The position numbers and the translations under genes are program-made. The notes under the pieces are model-generated. The model saw only the letters and a program-made list of their open reading frames with translations. It searched no databases and had not been told where the DNA came from. This document shows, piece by piece, positions 7,688 to 16,199 of a stretch of DNA of 64,000 nucleotides (within the stretch, counting starts at the first letter, position 1; every line of letters starts with the position of its first letter). Source of the DNA: Pseudomonas viridiflava (lineage in GTDB: Bacteria; Pseudomonadota; Gammaproteobacteria; Pseudomonadales; Pseudomonadaceae); NCBI RefSeq assembly GCF_900580675.1, contig NZ_UTBG01000186.1, forward strand, positions 62,001 through 126,000, read 5' to 3'.

Positions 7688-9064
7688 TTACACGGTATGC
7701 AGGTACCAGTTGTACTCAAGGTCGGAGATGGAGTGTTCGAACTCTTCCAGCTCACTTTCCTTACAGGCGACGAAGATATCGATGTATTTAGGATCGATGT
7801 ACTTGGCCATCACCTCGCTGTCGTCCAACTCGCGCAATGCGTCGCGCAGGTTGTTCGGCAGGCTTTGTTCGTTCTGCTCGTAGCTGTTGCCTTCCACCGG
7901 TGCATTCGGCTCGATCTTGTTGGTCAGGCCGTGGTGCACGCCCGCCAGGACCGAAGCCATCAGCAGGTAAGGGTTGGCGTCAGCACCGGCCACACGGTGT
8001 TCGATACGTACGGAGTCGGCAGTGCCGGTCGGTACGCGAATCGCCACGGTGCGGTTGTCCAGGCCCCAGCATGGCGAGTTCGGCACGTAGAACTGTGCGC
8101 CGAAACGACGGTAGGAGTTGACGTTGGGGCACAGGAACGCCATTTGGGCGGGTAGGGTCTCGAGCACACCGCCGATCGCGTGACGCAATGCGGCGTTCTG
8201 CTCGGGATCCTCGCTGGCAAAGATGTTCTTGCCGTCCTTGTCCAGGATCGAAATGTGTACGTGCAAACCGTTGCCTGCCTGGCCCGGGTAAGGCTTGGCC
8301 ATGAAGGTGGTGTCCATCTCATGGTCGTAGGCGATGTTCTTGATCAGGCGCTTGAGCAGTACCGCGTAGTCGCAGGCCTTGATCGGGTCGGCCACGTGGT
8401 GCAGGTTCACTTCGAATTGCGCCGGGGCACTTTCCTTGACGATGGCGTCAGCCGGGATGCCTTGTTCTTTGGCACCTTCCAGAATGTCCTGGAGGCAGTC
8501 GACGTATTCGTCGAGGTCGTCGATCAGGTAGACCTGTGTCGAATGCGGGCGTTTACCGGAGATCGGCGAGCGGGGCGGTTGTGGGCGGCCGTTCACGTTC
8601 TCCTGGTCGATCAGGTAGAACTCAAGTTCGAAGGCGGCGCAGATGGTCAGACCGAGGTCGTCAAATTTGCTTACAACTTGCCGGAGGACTTCGCGAGGAT
8701 CGGCGAAGAAAGGTTCACCTTCAAGCTCGTGCATGGTCATCAGCAGTTGCGCGGTTGGGCGCTTTTGCCAAGGTTCATTGCACAGGGTGTCGGGGATCGG
8801 ATAACAGATTCGGTCAGCATCACCGATGTCCAGACCCAGGCCGGTGCTTTCCACCGTCGAGCCGTTGATATCCAGGGCAAATAAAGAGGCAGGCAGGTTA
8901 ATGCCCTTCTCGTAAACCTTGTGGAGGCTGGTGCGTTCGATGCGCTTGCCGCGCACCACACCATTCATATCCGCAATTAGAAGGTCTACGTACAGAACCT
9001 CAGGATGATCCTTAAGGAACGCGTTCGCTTCGTTAAGCTGAACGGCACGCGGGGGTACCGACAT
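7688..9064 (-). CDS. spuI: Glutamine-synthetase family, gamma-glutamylpolyamine synthetase (SpuI-like)
   Basis: A 458-residue GSI-fold ligase. Family landmarks are VDLLIADMNGVVRGKRI near the N-terminus, FELEFYLIDQENVNG (metal-binding Glu), the ATP/metal block FMAKPYPGQAGNGLHVHIS, and GADANPYLLMASVLAG. Members of this subgroup attach glutamate to putrescine or other polyamines as the first step of catabolism, and P. aeruginosa has several. Its place beside spuBC fits spuI, but here it is divergent from spuB, and the gamma-glutamyl hydrolase gene spuA that lies between them in PAO1 is absent from the window. The exact polyamine preference cannot be read. Confidence 0.85.
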   Translation of the reverse strand: MSVPPRAVQLNEANAFLKDHPEVLYVDLLIADMNGVVRGKRIERTSLHKVYEKGINLPASLFALDINGSTVESTGLGLDIGDADRICYPIPDTLCNEPWQKRPTAQLLMTMHELEGEPFFADPREVLRQVVSKFDDLGLTICAAFELEFYLIDQENVNGRPQPPRSPISGKRPHSTQVYLIDDLDEYVDCLQDILEGAKEQGIPADAIVKESAPAQFEVNLHHVADPIKACDYAVLLKRLIKNIAYDHEMDTTFMAKPYPGQAGNGLHVHISILDKDGKNIFASEDPEQNAALRHAIGGVLETLPAQMAFLCPNVNSYRRFGAQFYVPNSPCWGLDNRTVAIRVPTGTADSVRIEHRVAGADANPYLLMASVLAGVHHGLTNKIEPNAPVEGNSYEQNEQSLPNNLRDALRELDDSEVMAKYIDPKYIDIFVACKESELEEFEHSISDLEYNWYLHTV

Positions 9065-9672
9065 GATGCAACACCTTTGTTGTTAAAAATATCAATCATT
9101 GATCTTTTCTGGTTTCAGTCAACCCGAACGGCATGCCGAAGTCAAGCGAGGGCTTTTTTGCCCTAAAAAAGCGCCGCGAAGGCTTTTTTGGGGCTTTTTG
9201 GGGCGGTTTTTTGGGTTTGATCCGCTTGGGACTCGCAGGCTTGAGCGGGCCGTGTTGTATTTTTTACGGGGGTGTTGTGTAAAAAAATGAACAAGGCTAA
9301 GCTCGATTCAAACCCATAACAGCAATAATACCGGGGTGCTTCATGTCTCGCCTGCCGCCACTTGGCGTCTCGGCCTGCTCCACGCAGGTCTTGTCAGCAG
9401 TCTATTCCTACAGCGTGAATACCCGCGTTCCGGTCAATATTCTTGACGCCTCGCCCGAACGCTTCCTAGTTTCCTCGCTTACCTCAAAACGGCCAATCAA
9501 CGGCGCCCAACCCGGGTGCTGCTCATGATTCTGCACGACTTTGGCGTGAGGAATGCAACGCTGCAGCAAATGGCAGGTAAGCTCCTACCCTGAACGAATA
9601 GACGACGCGGATGCTGCGTCAACCAACGCCTGGCCTTTAATGGATGCCAGGAAACCCAGCCCAGAGGCATTT
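9065..9672. other. 608-bp divergent control region between spuI and spuB
   Basis: No convincing gene is present; a small open frame at 9343-9528 lacks a ribosome binding site and family resemblance. The part near spuI (9150-9280) has several GGCTTTTTTGG-like G/T runs, including an inverted repeat GCTTTTTT/AAAAAAGC at 9152-9172. The part near spuB contains a sigma-54-like promoter at 9541-9557. The long spacing would leave room for enhancer-binding proteins such as NtrC or CbrB. Confidence 0.6.
9541..9557 (+). promoter_or_regulatory. Sigma-54-type (-24/-12) promoter candidate for spuBC
   Basis: TTGGCGTGAGGAATGCA aligns with the RpoN consensus YTGGCACGRNNNTTGCW. It keeps the invariant GG and GC with correct spacing and deviates at three fixed positions. 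It lies about 116 bases before the spuB ATG. RpoN control with NtrC or CbrB is common for nitrogen and carbon catabolic operons in Pseudomonas, so the context fits. This is a reading by eye only. Confidence 0.55.
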
Positions 9673-11031
9673 ATGAGTAACAACCTCGACCAGCTCACCG
9701 ATTGGTTGAAAGACCACAAGATCACAGAAGTCGAATGCATGATTGGCGACCTGACCGGCATCACCCGGGGCAAGATCTCGCCGACCAACAAGTTCATCGC
9801 CGAAAAAGGCATGCGCCTGCCCGAGAGCGTTCTGTTGCAGACCGTGACCGGCGACTATGTCGAAGACGACATCTATTACGAATTGCTCGACCCGGCCGAC
9901 ATCGACATGATCTGCCGCCCCGACCAGAACGCGGTGTTCCTGGTGCCCTGGGCCATCGAGCCGACCGCTCAGGTGATCCACGACACCTACGACAAGCAAG
10001 GCAACCCGATCGAGCTGTCGCCGCGCAACGTACTCAAGAAGGTGCTGAAACTCTATTCCGACAAGGGCTGGCAGCCGATCGTGGCGCCTGAGATGGAGTT
10101 CTACCTGACCAAACGCTGCGAAGACCCGGACTTCCCGCTGCAACCGCCGATCGGCCGTTCCGGTCGCCCGGAAACCGGTCGCCAGTCCTTCTCTATAGAA
10201 GCGGCCAACGAATTCGACCCGCTGTTCGAAGACGTCTACGACTGGTGCGAACTGCAGGAGCTGGACCTCGACACGCTGATCCACGAAGACGGCACGGCGC
10301 AGATGGAAATCAACTTCCGTCACGGCGACGCGCTGTCCTTGGCCGACCAGATCCTGGTGTTCAAGCGCACCATGCGTGAGGCCGCGCTCAAGCACAACGT
10401 GGCCGCCACGTTCATGGCCAAGCCAATGACCGGCGAGCCCGGCAGCGCGATGCACTTGCACCAGAGCATCATCGACATCGCCACTGGCAAGAACGTCTTC
10501 TCCAACGAAGACGGGACCATGAGCCAGTTGTTCCTCAACCACATTGGCGGCCTGCAGAAATTCATCCCTGAATTGCTGCCGTTGTTCGCCCCCAACGTGA
10601 ACTCGTTCCGCCGCTTCCTGCCCGACACCTCGGCGCCGGTCAACGTGGAGTGGGGCGAGGAAAACCGCACCGTGGGCCTGCGCGTACCGGATGCCGGTCC
10701 GCAGAACCGTCGCGTGGAAAACCGGCTGCCGGGCGCCGACGCCAACCCTTACCTGGCAATTGCCGCCAGTTTGCTGTGCGGCTACATCGGCATGGTCGAA
10801 GGCCATAACCCGAGCGCGCCCGTGGTCGGCCGTGGTTACGAGCGACGCAACCTGCGCCTGCCGTTGACCATCGAAGACGCTCTGGAGCGCATGGAAAACA
10901 GCAAGACCATCGAGAAATACCTGGGTCAGAAATTCATCACAGGCTACGTCGCGGTCAAGCGGGCCGAGCATGAAAACTTCAAGCGCGTGATCAGTTCGTG
11001 GGAGCGGGAATTCCTGCTCTTCGCCGTCTGA
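9673..11031 (+). CDS. spuB: Gamma-glutamylputrescine synthetase SpuB (glutamine-synthetase family)
   Basis: A 452-residue GSI-fold ligase, first enzyme of the gamma-glutamylated putrescine route. Motifs are VECMIGDLTGITRGKI, PEMEFYLTKRCEDPD, FMAKPMTGEPGSAMHLHQS and GADANPYLAIAASLLCGYIG. The start at ATG 9673 (MSNNLDQLTDWL) is preferred over a longer frame because homology-like sequence begins there. It shares the overall plan of the divergent SpuI but is clearly a different paralogue. It is followed 58 bases later by the aminotransferase spuC. Confidence 0.9.
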   Translation: MSNNLDQLTDWLKDHKITEVECMIGDLTGITRGKISPTNKFIAEKGMRLPESVLLQTVTGDYVEDDIYYELLDPADIDMICRPDQNAVFLVPWAIEPTAQVIHDTYDKQGNPIELSPRNVLKKVLKLYSDKGWQPIVAPEMEFYLTKRCEDPDFPLQPPIGRSGRPETGRQSFSIEAANEFDPLFEDVYDWCELQELDLDTLIHEDGTAQMEINFRHGDALSLADQILVFKRTMREAALKHNVAATFMAKPMTGEPGSAMHLHQSIIDIATGKNVFSNEDGTMSQLFLNHIGGLQKFIPELLPLFAPNVNSFRRFLPDTSAPVNVEWGEENRTVGLRVPDAGPQNRRVENRLPGADANPYLAIAASLLCGYIGMVEGHNPSAPVVGRGYERRNLRLPLTIEDALERMENSKTIEKYLGQKFITGYVAVKRAEHENFKRVISSWEREFLLFAV

Positions 11032-11089
11032 TGCGCCGGGCGCGCTGCCGGAACAGCGCGCCCTCACCTGAAATGTCTAGGAGATTGGT

Positions 11090-12454
11090 ATGTCCAGCAA
11101 CAACCCGCAAACCCGTGAATGGCAAGCCTTGAGCAGCGATCATCACCTGGCGCCGTTCAGCGACTTCAAGCAATTGAAAGAGAAAGGCCCACGGATCATC
11201 ACCAAAGCCCACGGCGTTTACCTGTGGGACAGCGAAGGCAACAAAATCCTCGACGGCATGGCCGGCCTGTGGTGCGTGGCGATCGGTTACGGTCGCGATG
11301 AACTGGCTGACGCCGCCGCCAAGCAGATGAAAGAACTGCCGTACTACAACCTGTTCTTCCAGACCGCTCACCCGCCGGTGCTGGAGTTGGCCAAGGCGAT
11401 TTCCGACATCGCACCCGCCGGCATGAACCACGTGTTTTTCACCGGTTCCGGCTCCGAAGGCAACGACACCATGTTGCGCATGGTCCGCCACTATTGGGCG
11501 ATCAAGGGCCAGCCAAACAAGAAAACCATCATCAGCCGCAAGAATGGCTACCACGGCTCCACCGTGGCCGGCGCCAGCCTGGGCGGCATGACTTATATGC
11601 ATGAGCAGGGTGATTTGCCGATCCCGGGCATTGTCCACATTGCCCAGCCGTACTGGTTTGGCGAAGGCGGCGACATGAGCCCCGAAGAGTTCGGCGTGTG
11701 GGCGGCCAACCAGCTGGAAGAGAAGATCCTGGAGCTGGGCGTGGACAACGTCGGCGCCTTTATTGCCGAGCCGATCCAGGGTGCCGGTGGCGTGATCGTG
11801 CCGCCGGACAGCTACTGGCCGCGCATCAAGCAAATCCTCGCCAAGTACGACATCCTGTTTGTCGCTGACGAAGTGATCTGCGGGTTTGGCCGTACCGGTG
11901 AGTGGTTCGGCAGCGACTTCTACGACCTCAAGCCGCACATGATGACCATCGCCAAGGGCCTGACCTCGGGCTACATCCCGATGGGTGGCCTGATCGTGCG
12001 CGATGACGTGGTCGCCGTGCTGAATGAAGGGGGTGATTTCAACCACGGCTTCACCTACTCCGGTCACCCGGTGGCTGCGGCGGTCGCCCTGGAAAACATC
12101 CGCATCATGCGCGACGAAAAAATCGTTAACCGTGTGCACGATGAAACGGCACCGTATTTGCAGAAACGTCTGAGGGAGCTGGCTGATCACCCTCTGGTCG
12201 GTGAAGTGCGGGGTGTGGGCATGCTCGGTGCAATCGAGCTGGTCCAGGACAAGGCGACGCGCAAGCGTTACGAAGGGCGTGGCGTAGGCATGATTTGCCG
12301 AACCTTCTGCTTTGAGAATGGCCTGATCATGCGCGCCGTCGGCGACACCATGATCATTTCGCCGCCGCTGGTGATCAGCAAGGCCGAAATCGACGAGCTG
12401 GTCACCAAGGCGCGGCAGTGCCTGGACCTGACTTTGGCGGCATTGCAGGGCTAA
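11090..12454 (+). CDS. spuC: Putrescine (polyamine):pyruvate aminotransferase SpuC
   Basis: A 454-residue class-III PLP-dependent omega-aminotransferase. Landmarks are GLWCVAIGYGR, FFTGSGSEGNDTMLRMVRHYW (cofactor phosphate site), RKNGYHGSTVAGASLGG, and the lysine segment MTIAKGLTSGYIPMGG, where Lys forms the Schiff base. It moves the amino group of putrescine to pyruvate, giving 4-aminobutanal and alanine. Together with SpuB it provides two routes into GABA. AGGAGATTGGT precedes the ATG. Confidence 0.93.
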   Translation: MSSNNPQTREWQALSSDHHLAPFSDFKQLKEKGPRIITKAHGVYLWDSEGNKILDGMAGLWCVAIGYGRDELADAAAKQMKELPYYNLFFQTAHPPVLELAKAISDIAPAGMNHVFFTGSGSEGNDTMLRMVRHYWAIKGQPNKKTIISRKNGYHGSTVAGASLGGMTYMHEQGDLPIPGIVHIAQPYWFGEGGDMSPEEFGVWAANQLEEKILELGVDNVGAFIAEPIQGAGGVIVPPDSYWPRIKQILAKYDILFVADEVICGFGRTGEWFGSDFYDLKPHMMTIAKGLTSGYIPMGGLIVRDDVVAVLNEGGDFNHGFTYSGHPVAAAVALENIRIMRDEKIVNRVHDETAPYLQKRLRELADHPLVGEVRGVGMLGAIELVQDKATRKRYEGRGVGMICRTFCFENGLIMRAVGDTMIISPPLVISKAEIDELVTKARQCLDLTLAALQG

Positions 12455-12468
12455 GTGCTAGGCTCAGT

Positions 12469-12495
12469 GCGCAGCGGCTTCGGGCGCTGCGTTTT
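12469..12495 (+). terminator. Terminator-like stem-loop between spuC and spuD
   Basis: The stem CGCAGCG (12470-12476) and CGCTGCG (12485-12491) closes on an 8-nt loop and is followed by four T residues. It may separate the catabolic genes from the transporter genes, or act as a partial attenuator within one long operon. Confidence 0.6.
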
Positions 12496-12635
12496 GAGCA
12501 GTTATAAATGAGGCGCTGGTTGAAAGCCGGCCCCTGAACTTGCCAGACTGTCGCCCTGTTTTGTTGCCCTTTGGCTGGGCTGCTGAACATACAAAGCTTG
12601 TGGCCCAAAAAAGAAAAAATTGGAGCATCACCAAA

Positions 12636-13745
12636 ATGAAGGCATTAGGTTTGAAGAACGCTGGCAAGACCCTCCTCGCCTTGTCCCTGATGGGCGCAAT
12701 GGCGGGCGCGGCCCAGGCAGACGATAAAGTGCTGCACGTGTACAACTGGTCCGACTACATTGCACCGGACACCATCGCCAACTTTGAAAAAGAGTCGGGC
12801 ATTAAAGTGGTGTACGACGTTTTCGACAGCAACGAGACCCTCGAAGCCAAGTTGCTGGCAGGCAAGTCCGGTTACGACATCGTCGTACCGTCGAACAACT
12901 TCCTTGCCAAGCAGATCAAGGCCGGTGTCTACCAGGAGCTGGACAAGTCCAAACTGTCCAACTACGGCAACCTCAACAAATCCCTGCTTAAAGCCGTGTC
13001 GGTCAGCGACCCGGACAACAAGCACGCCTTCCCGTACATGTGGGGTTCGATCGGCATCGGCTACAACCCGGAGAAGGTCAAGGCTGCGCTGGGCGTGGAC
13101 AAGATCGAATCGTGGGACGTGCTGCTCAAGCCTGAAAACATCGCCAAGCTGAAAAGCTGCGGCGTGAGCTTCCTCGACTCGCCAACCGAGATGCTGCCGG
13201 TGGCGCTGCACTACCTGGGCCTGCCGACCGACACCCAGAAGAAAGAAGACCTCAAGCAAGCCGAGGCCCTGTTCCTCAAGCTGCGCCCTTCGATCGGCTA
13301 CTTCCACTCGTCCAAGTACATCTCGGACCTGGCCAACGGCAACATCTGCGTCGCCGTGGGTTACTCGGGTGACATTGAACAGGCCAAAGCCCGCGCCGCT
13401 GAAGCCGGTGGCAAGGTCAAGGTTGCCTATGACATTCCGAAAGAAGGTGCTGGCAGCTTCTTCGACATGGTCGCCATCCCTAAAGATGCCGAAAACGTCG
13501 ACGCGGCCTACACGTTCATGAACTACCTGCTCAAGCCGGAAGTCATGGCCTCCATCACGAACAGCGTGCACTTCCCGAACGGTAACGAGAAAGCCACCGC
13601 ACTGGTCGATAAAGAAATCACCAGCGACCCAGGCATCTACCCGCCAGCGGATGTGCAGGCCAAGCTCTACGCCATTGCAGACTTGCCGGCGGCTACCCAG
13701 CGTGAAATGACCCGCAGCTGGACCAAAATCAAATCGGGCAAGTAA
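12636..13745 (+). CDS. spuD: Polyamine ABC transporter, periplasmic binding protein (SpuD/PotF family)
   Basis: A 369-residue PotF/PotD-family binding protein. A signal peptide (MKALGLKNAGKTLLALSLMG with AQA before ADDKVLHVYNWSDY) directs it to the periplasm. HVYNWSDYIAPDTI and VYDVFDSNETLEAKLLAGKSGYD are PotF hallmarks. The ATG at 12636 sits behind TTGGAG, and longer upstream frames would add non-signal sequence. In P. aeruginosa SpuD prefers putrescine and SpuE spermidine. Which specificity each copy has here cannot be decided by eye. Confidence 0.9.
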   Translation: MKALGLKNAGKTLLALSLMGAMAGAAQADDKVLHVYNWSDYIAPDTIANFEKESGIKVVYDVFDSNETLEAKLLAGKSGYDIVVPSNNFLAKQIKAGVYQELDKSKLSNYGNLNKSLLKAVSVSDPDNKHAFPYMWGSIGIGYNPEKVKAALGVDKIESWDVLLKPENIAKLKSCGVSFLDSPTEMLPVALHYLGLPTDTQKKEDLKQAEALFLKLRPSIGYFHSSKYISDLANGNICVAVGYSGDIEQAKARAAEAGGKVKVAYDIPKEGAGSFFDMVAIPKDAENVDAAYTFMNYLLKPEVMASITNSVHFPNGNEKATALVDKEITSDPGIYPPADVQAKLYAIADLPAATQREMTRSWTKIKSGK

Positions 13746-13760
13746 GCCTTGAAACCCTTT

Positions 13761-13786
13761 GTGTGGGAGCAAGCCTGCTCCCACAC
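13761..13786. repeat. Compact GTGGGAGCA palindrome between spuD and spuE
   Basis: A perfect 11-bp stem (GTGTGGGAGCA and its complement) with a 4-nt loop follows the spuD stop. It looks like a shortened REP unit. In the transcript it could stabilise the spuD message and help make binding protein in excess over the membrane parts. Confidence 0.6.
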
Positions 13787-13895
13787 AAATTAAATGACAG
13801 AAAGTTTTGCCGGATCGGTTTATCGAGGGTAAGTTGCGCGCCGGTTTTGTTGCCGGGCAACAACTTCGGGCCCAACTATTTAAGAGGACCTCCAC

Positions 13896-14990
13896 TTGCC
13901 AATTTCTTTATTTCGCAAAGCCTTGCTGGTGGGTGCAGGTATCACGCTGGCTGTCAGCGTGCAGGCCGCCCCGACTGTGCATGTTTATAACTGGTCGGAC
14001 TACATCGGCCCCGACACCCTGGCCAACTTCGAAAAGGCCAGCGGCATCAAGCCGGTGTATGACGTGTTTGACTCCAACGAAACCCTGGAAGGCAAGTTGC
14101 TCGCCGGGCGTACCGGCTACGACGTGGTCGTGCCGTCCAACCACTTCCTCGGCAAGCAGATCAAGGCCGGGGCGTTTCAGAAACTCGACAAGTCGTTGCT
14201 GACCCACTACGCCAACCTCGACCCGGCACTGCTCAAGCGCCTGGAAAAGAACGACCCCGGCAACCAGTACGCCGTGCCGTACCTGTGGGGCACCAACGGC
14301 ATCGGTTACAACGTCGATAAAGTGAAGGAAGTGCTGGGCGTCGACCATATAGATTCCTGGGCCGTCCTGTTCGAGCCGGAAAACATGAAGAAGCTGGCGA
14401 CCTGCGGCGTCTCGTTTATGGATTCGGCGGATGAGATGCTGCCGGCGGTGCTCAACTACATGGGCCTGGACCCCAACAGCACCAACCCGGACGACTACAA
14501 AAAGGCCGAAGAGAAGCTGCTGAAAGTGCGGCCCTACGTGACCTATTTCCATTCTTCCAAATACATTTCCGACCTCGCCAACGGCAACATCTGTGTGGCC
14601 GCCGGCTTCTCCGGTGATGTGTTCCAGGCCAAGGCGCGTGCGGCCGAGGCTGGCAAAGGCGTGAACATCGCCTACGCGATTCCCAAGGAAGGCGGCAACC
14701 TGTGGTTTGACGTGCTGGCGATCCCCAAGGATGCCACCAACGTCAAAGAGGCCCACGCCTTTATCAACTATTTGCTGCAACCTGAGGTGATCGCCCAGGT
14801 CAGTGATTACGTCGGTTACGCCAACCCTAACCCCGGGTCGGACACGCTGATGGAGCAATCGATACGCACCGACGAAGCGGTTTACCCACCGCAGGCGGTT
14901 CTCGACCGGACATTCGTCAACTTCGAGCTACCCCCGAAAGTGCAACGTTTAATGACCCGTAGCTGGACCAAGGTCAAGACGGGCAAGTAA
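13896..14990 (+). CDS. spuE: Polyamine ABC transporter, periplasmic binding protein (SpuE/PotF family)
   Basis: A 364-residue paralogue of the preceding gene with the same PotF blocks (VHVYNWSDYIGPDTLANF, VYDVFDSNETLEGKLLAGR) and a shorter signal peptide ending in VQAA. The best start is TTG at 13896, because AAGAGGA lies seven bases upstream and there is no in-frame ATG before the signal peptide. The rare start codon may lower expression relative to spuD. Tandem duplication followed by divergence explains the pair, which in P. aeruginosa differ in putrescine versus spermidine binding. Confidence 0.88.
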   Translation: MPISLFRKALLVGAGITLAVSVQAAPTVHVYNWSDYIGPDTLANFEKASGIKPVYDVFDSNETLEGKLLAGRTGYDVVVPSNHFLGKQIKAGAFQKLDKSLLTHYANLDPALLKRLEKNDPGNQYAVPYLWGTNGIGYNVDKVKEVLGVDHIDSWAVLFEPENMKKLATCGVSFMDSADEMLPAVLNYMGLDPNSTNPDDYKKAEEKLLKVRPYVTYFHSSKYISDLANGNICVAAGFSGDVFQAKARAAEAGKGVNIAYAIPKEGGNLWFDVLAIPKDATNVKEAHAFINYLLQPEVIAQVSDYVGYANPNPGSDTLMEQSIRTDEAVYPPQAVLDRTFVNFELPPKVQRLMTRSWTKVKTGK

Positions 14991-15056
14991 AGCTCAAACT
15001 ATCCAAGGCTGGCCCGTATTGGGCCAGCTGCACTCTTTTTTCTGGGAGTTTCGTAA

Positions 15057-16199
15057 ATGGCAGTTGCCTCCGGCGCCTATAAGAAAGCCCTCGAGGGCGA
15101 CCAGACACCGAAAAAGGTGCTGGTCAAAATCGACCGGGTCACGAAGAAGTTCGACGAGACGATTGCCGTGGACGACGTGTCCCTGGAAATCAAGAAAGGC
15201 GAGATCTTTGCCTTGCTCGGTGGTTCGGGGTCGGGCAAGTCCACCTTGCTGCGGATGCTCGCAGGCTTCGAGCGCCCGACCGAGGGTCGCATCTACCTCG
15301 ACGGCGTGGACATCACCGACATGCCGCCGTACGAGCGGCCGATCAACATGATGTTCCAGTCCTATGCCTTGTTTCCGCACATGACCGTGGCGCAGAACAT
15401 CGCGTTCGGCCTGCAGCAGGACAAGATCCCCAAGGCCGAAGTAGACGCCCGCGTGGCCGAAATGCTCAAGCTGGTGCAGATGAGCCAGTACGCCAAGCGC
15501 AAGCCGCACCAGTTGTCCGGCGGCCAGCGTCAGCGTGTGGCCTTGGCGCGCTCCCTGGCCAAGCGTCCGAAACTGCTGCTGCTCGATGAGCCGATGGGCG
15601 CCCTCGACAAGAAGCTTCGCTCGCAGATGCAGCTGGAACTGGTGGAAATCATCGAGCGCGTCGGCGTGACCTGCGTGATGGTGACCCACGACCAGGAAGA
15701 GGCCATGACCATGGCCGAGCGCATCGCGATCATGCACCTGGGCTGGATCGCGCAGATCGGCAGCCCGATCGACATCTACGAGACGCCTACCAGCCGCCTG
15801 GTGTGCGAGTTCATCGGCAACGTCAACATCTTCGACACCCAGGTGGTGGACGACGCCGAAGGCCACGCGGTGCTCAAGTGCGCCGACCTCGACCGCGATA
15901 TCTACGTGGGTTACGGCATCGCGACCTCGGTGGAAGACAAGTCGGTGACCTACGCGATCCGCCCGGAAAAACTGCTGGTGACCACCGAAATGCCGACCTG
16001 CGAGCACAACTGGTCCAGCGGCAAGGTGCACGACATCGCTTACCTGGGCGGCCACTCGGTGTTCTACGTGGAGCTGCCGAGCGGCAAGCTGGTGCAATCC
16101 TTCGTGGCCAACGCCGAGCGCCGTGGCCAGCGTCCGACCTGGGGTGACCAGGTTTACGTCTGGTGGGAAGACGACAGCGGCGTGGTACTTCGCTCATGA
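15057..16199 (+). CDS. spuF: Polyamine ABC transporter ATPase (SpuF/PotG)
   Basis: A 380-residue ABC ATPase of the PotA/PotG group. Walker A is GGSGSGKST, the Q-loop is MFQSYALFPHMTV, the signature is LSGGQRQRVALARSL, and Walker B is LLLLDEPMGALD. A C-terminal TOBE-type regulatory domain follows (about residues 240-380). It drives polyamine import with the two permeases encoded next. Its stop codon overlaps the spuG start (ATGA). Confidence 0.94.
   Translation: MAVASGAYKKALEGDQTPKKVLVKIDRVTKKFDETIAVDDVSLEIKKGEIFALLGGSGSGKSTLLRMLAGFERPTEGRIYLDGVDITDMPPYERPINMMFQSYALFPHMTVAQNIAFGLQQDKIPKAEVDARVAEMLKLVQMSQYAKRKPHQLSGGQRQRVALARSLAKRPKLLLLDEPMGALDKKLRSQMQLELVEIIERVGVTCVMVTHDQEEAMTMAERIAIMHLGWIAQIGSPIDIYETPTSRLVCEFIGNVNIFDTQVVDDAEGHAVLKCADLDRDIYVGYGIATSVEDKSVTYAIRPEKLLVTTEMPTCEHNWSSGKVHDIAYLGGHSVFYVELPSGKLVQSFVANAERRGQRPTWGDQVYVWWEDDSGVVLRS

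Noticed and set aside
9343..9528. Small plus-strand frame in the spuI-spuB gap
   Set aside because: No ribosome binding site, no family likeness, and it sits in a region better explained as regulatory DNA.
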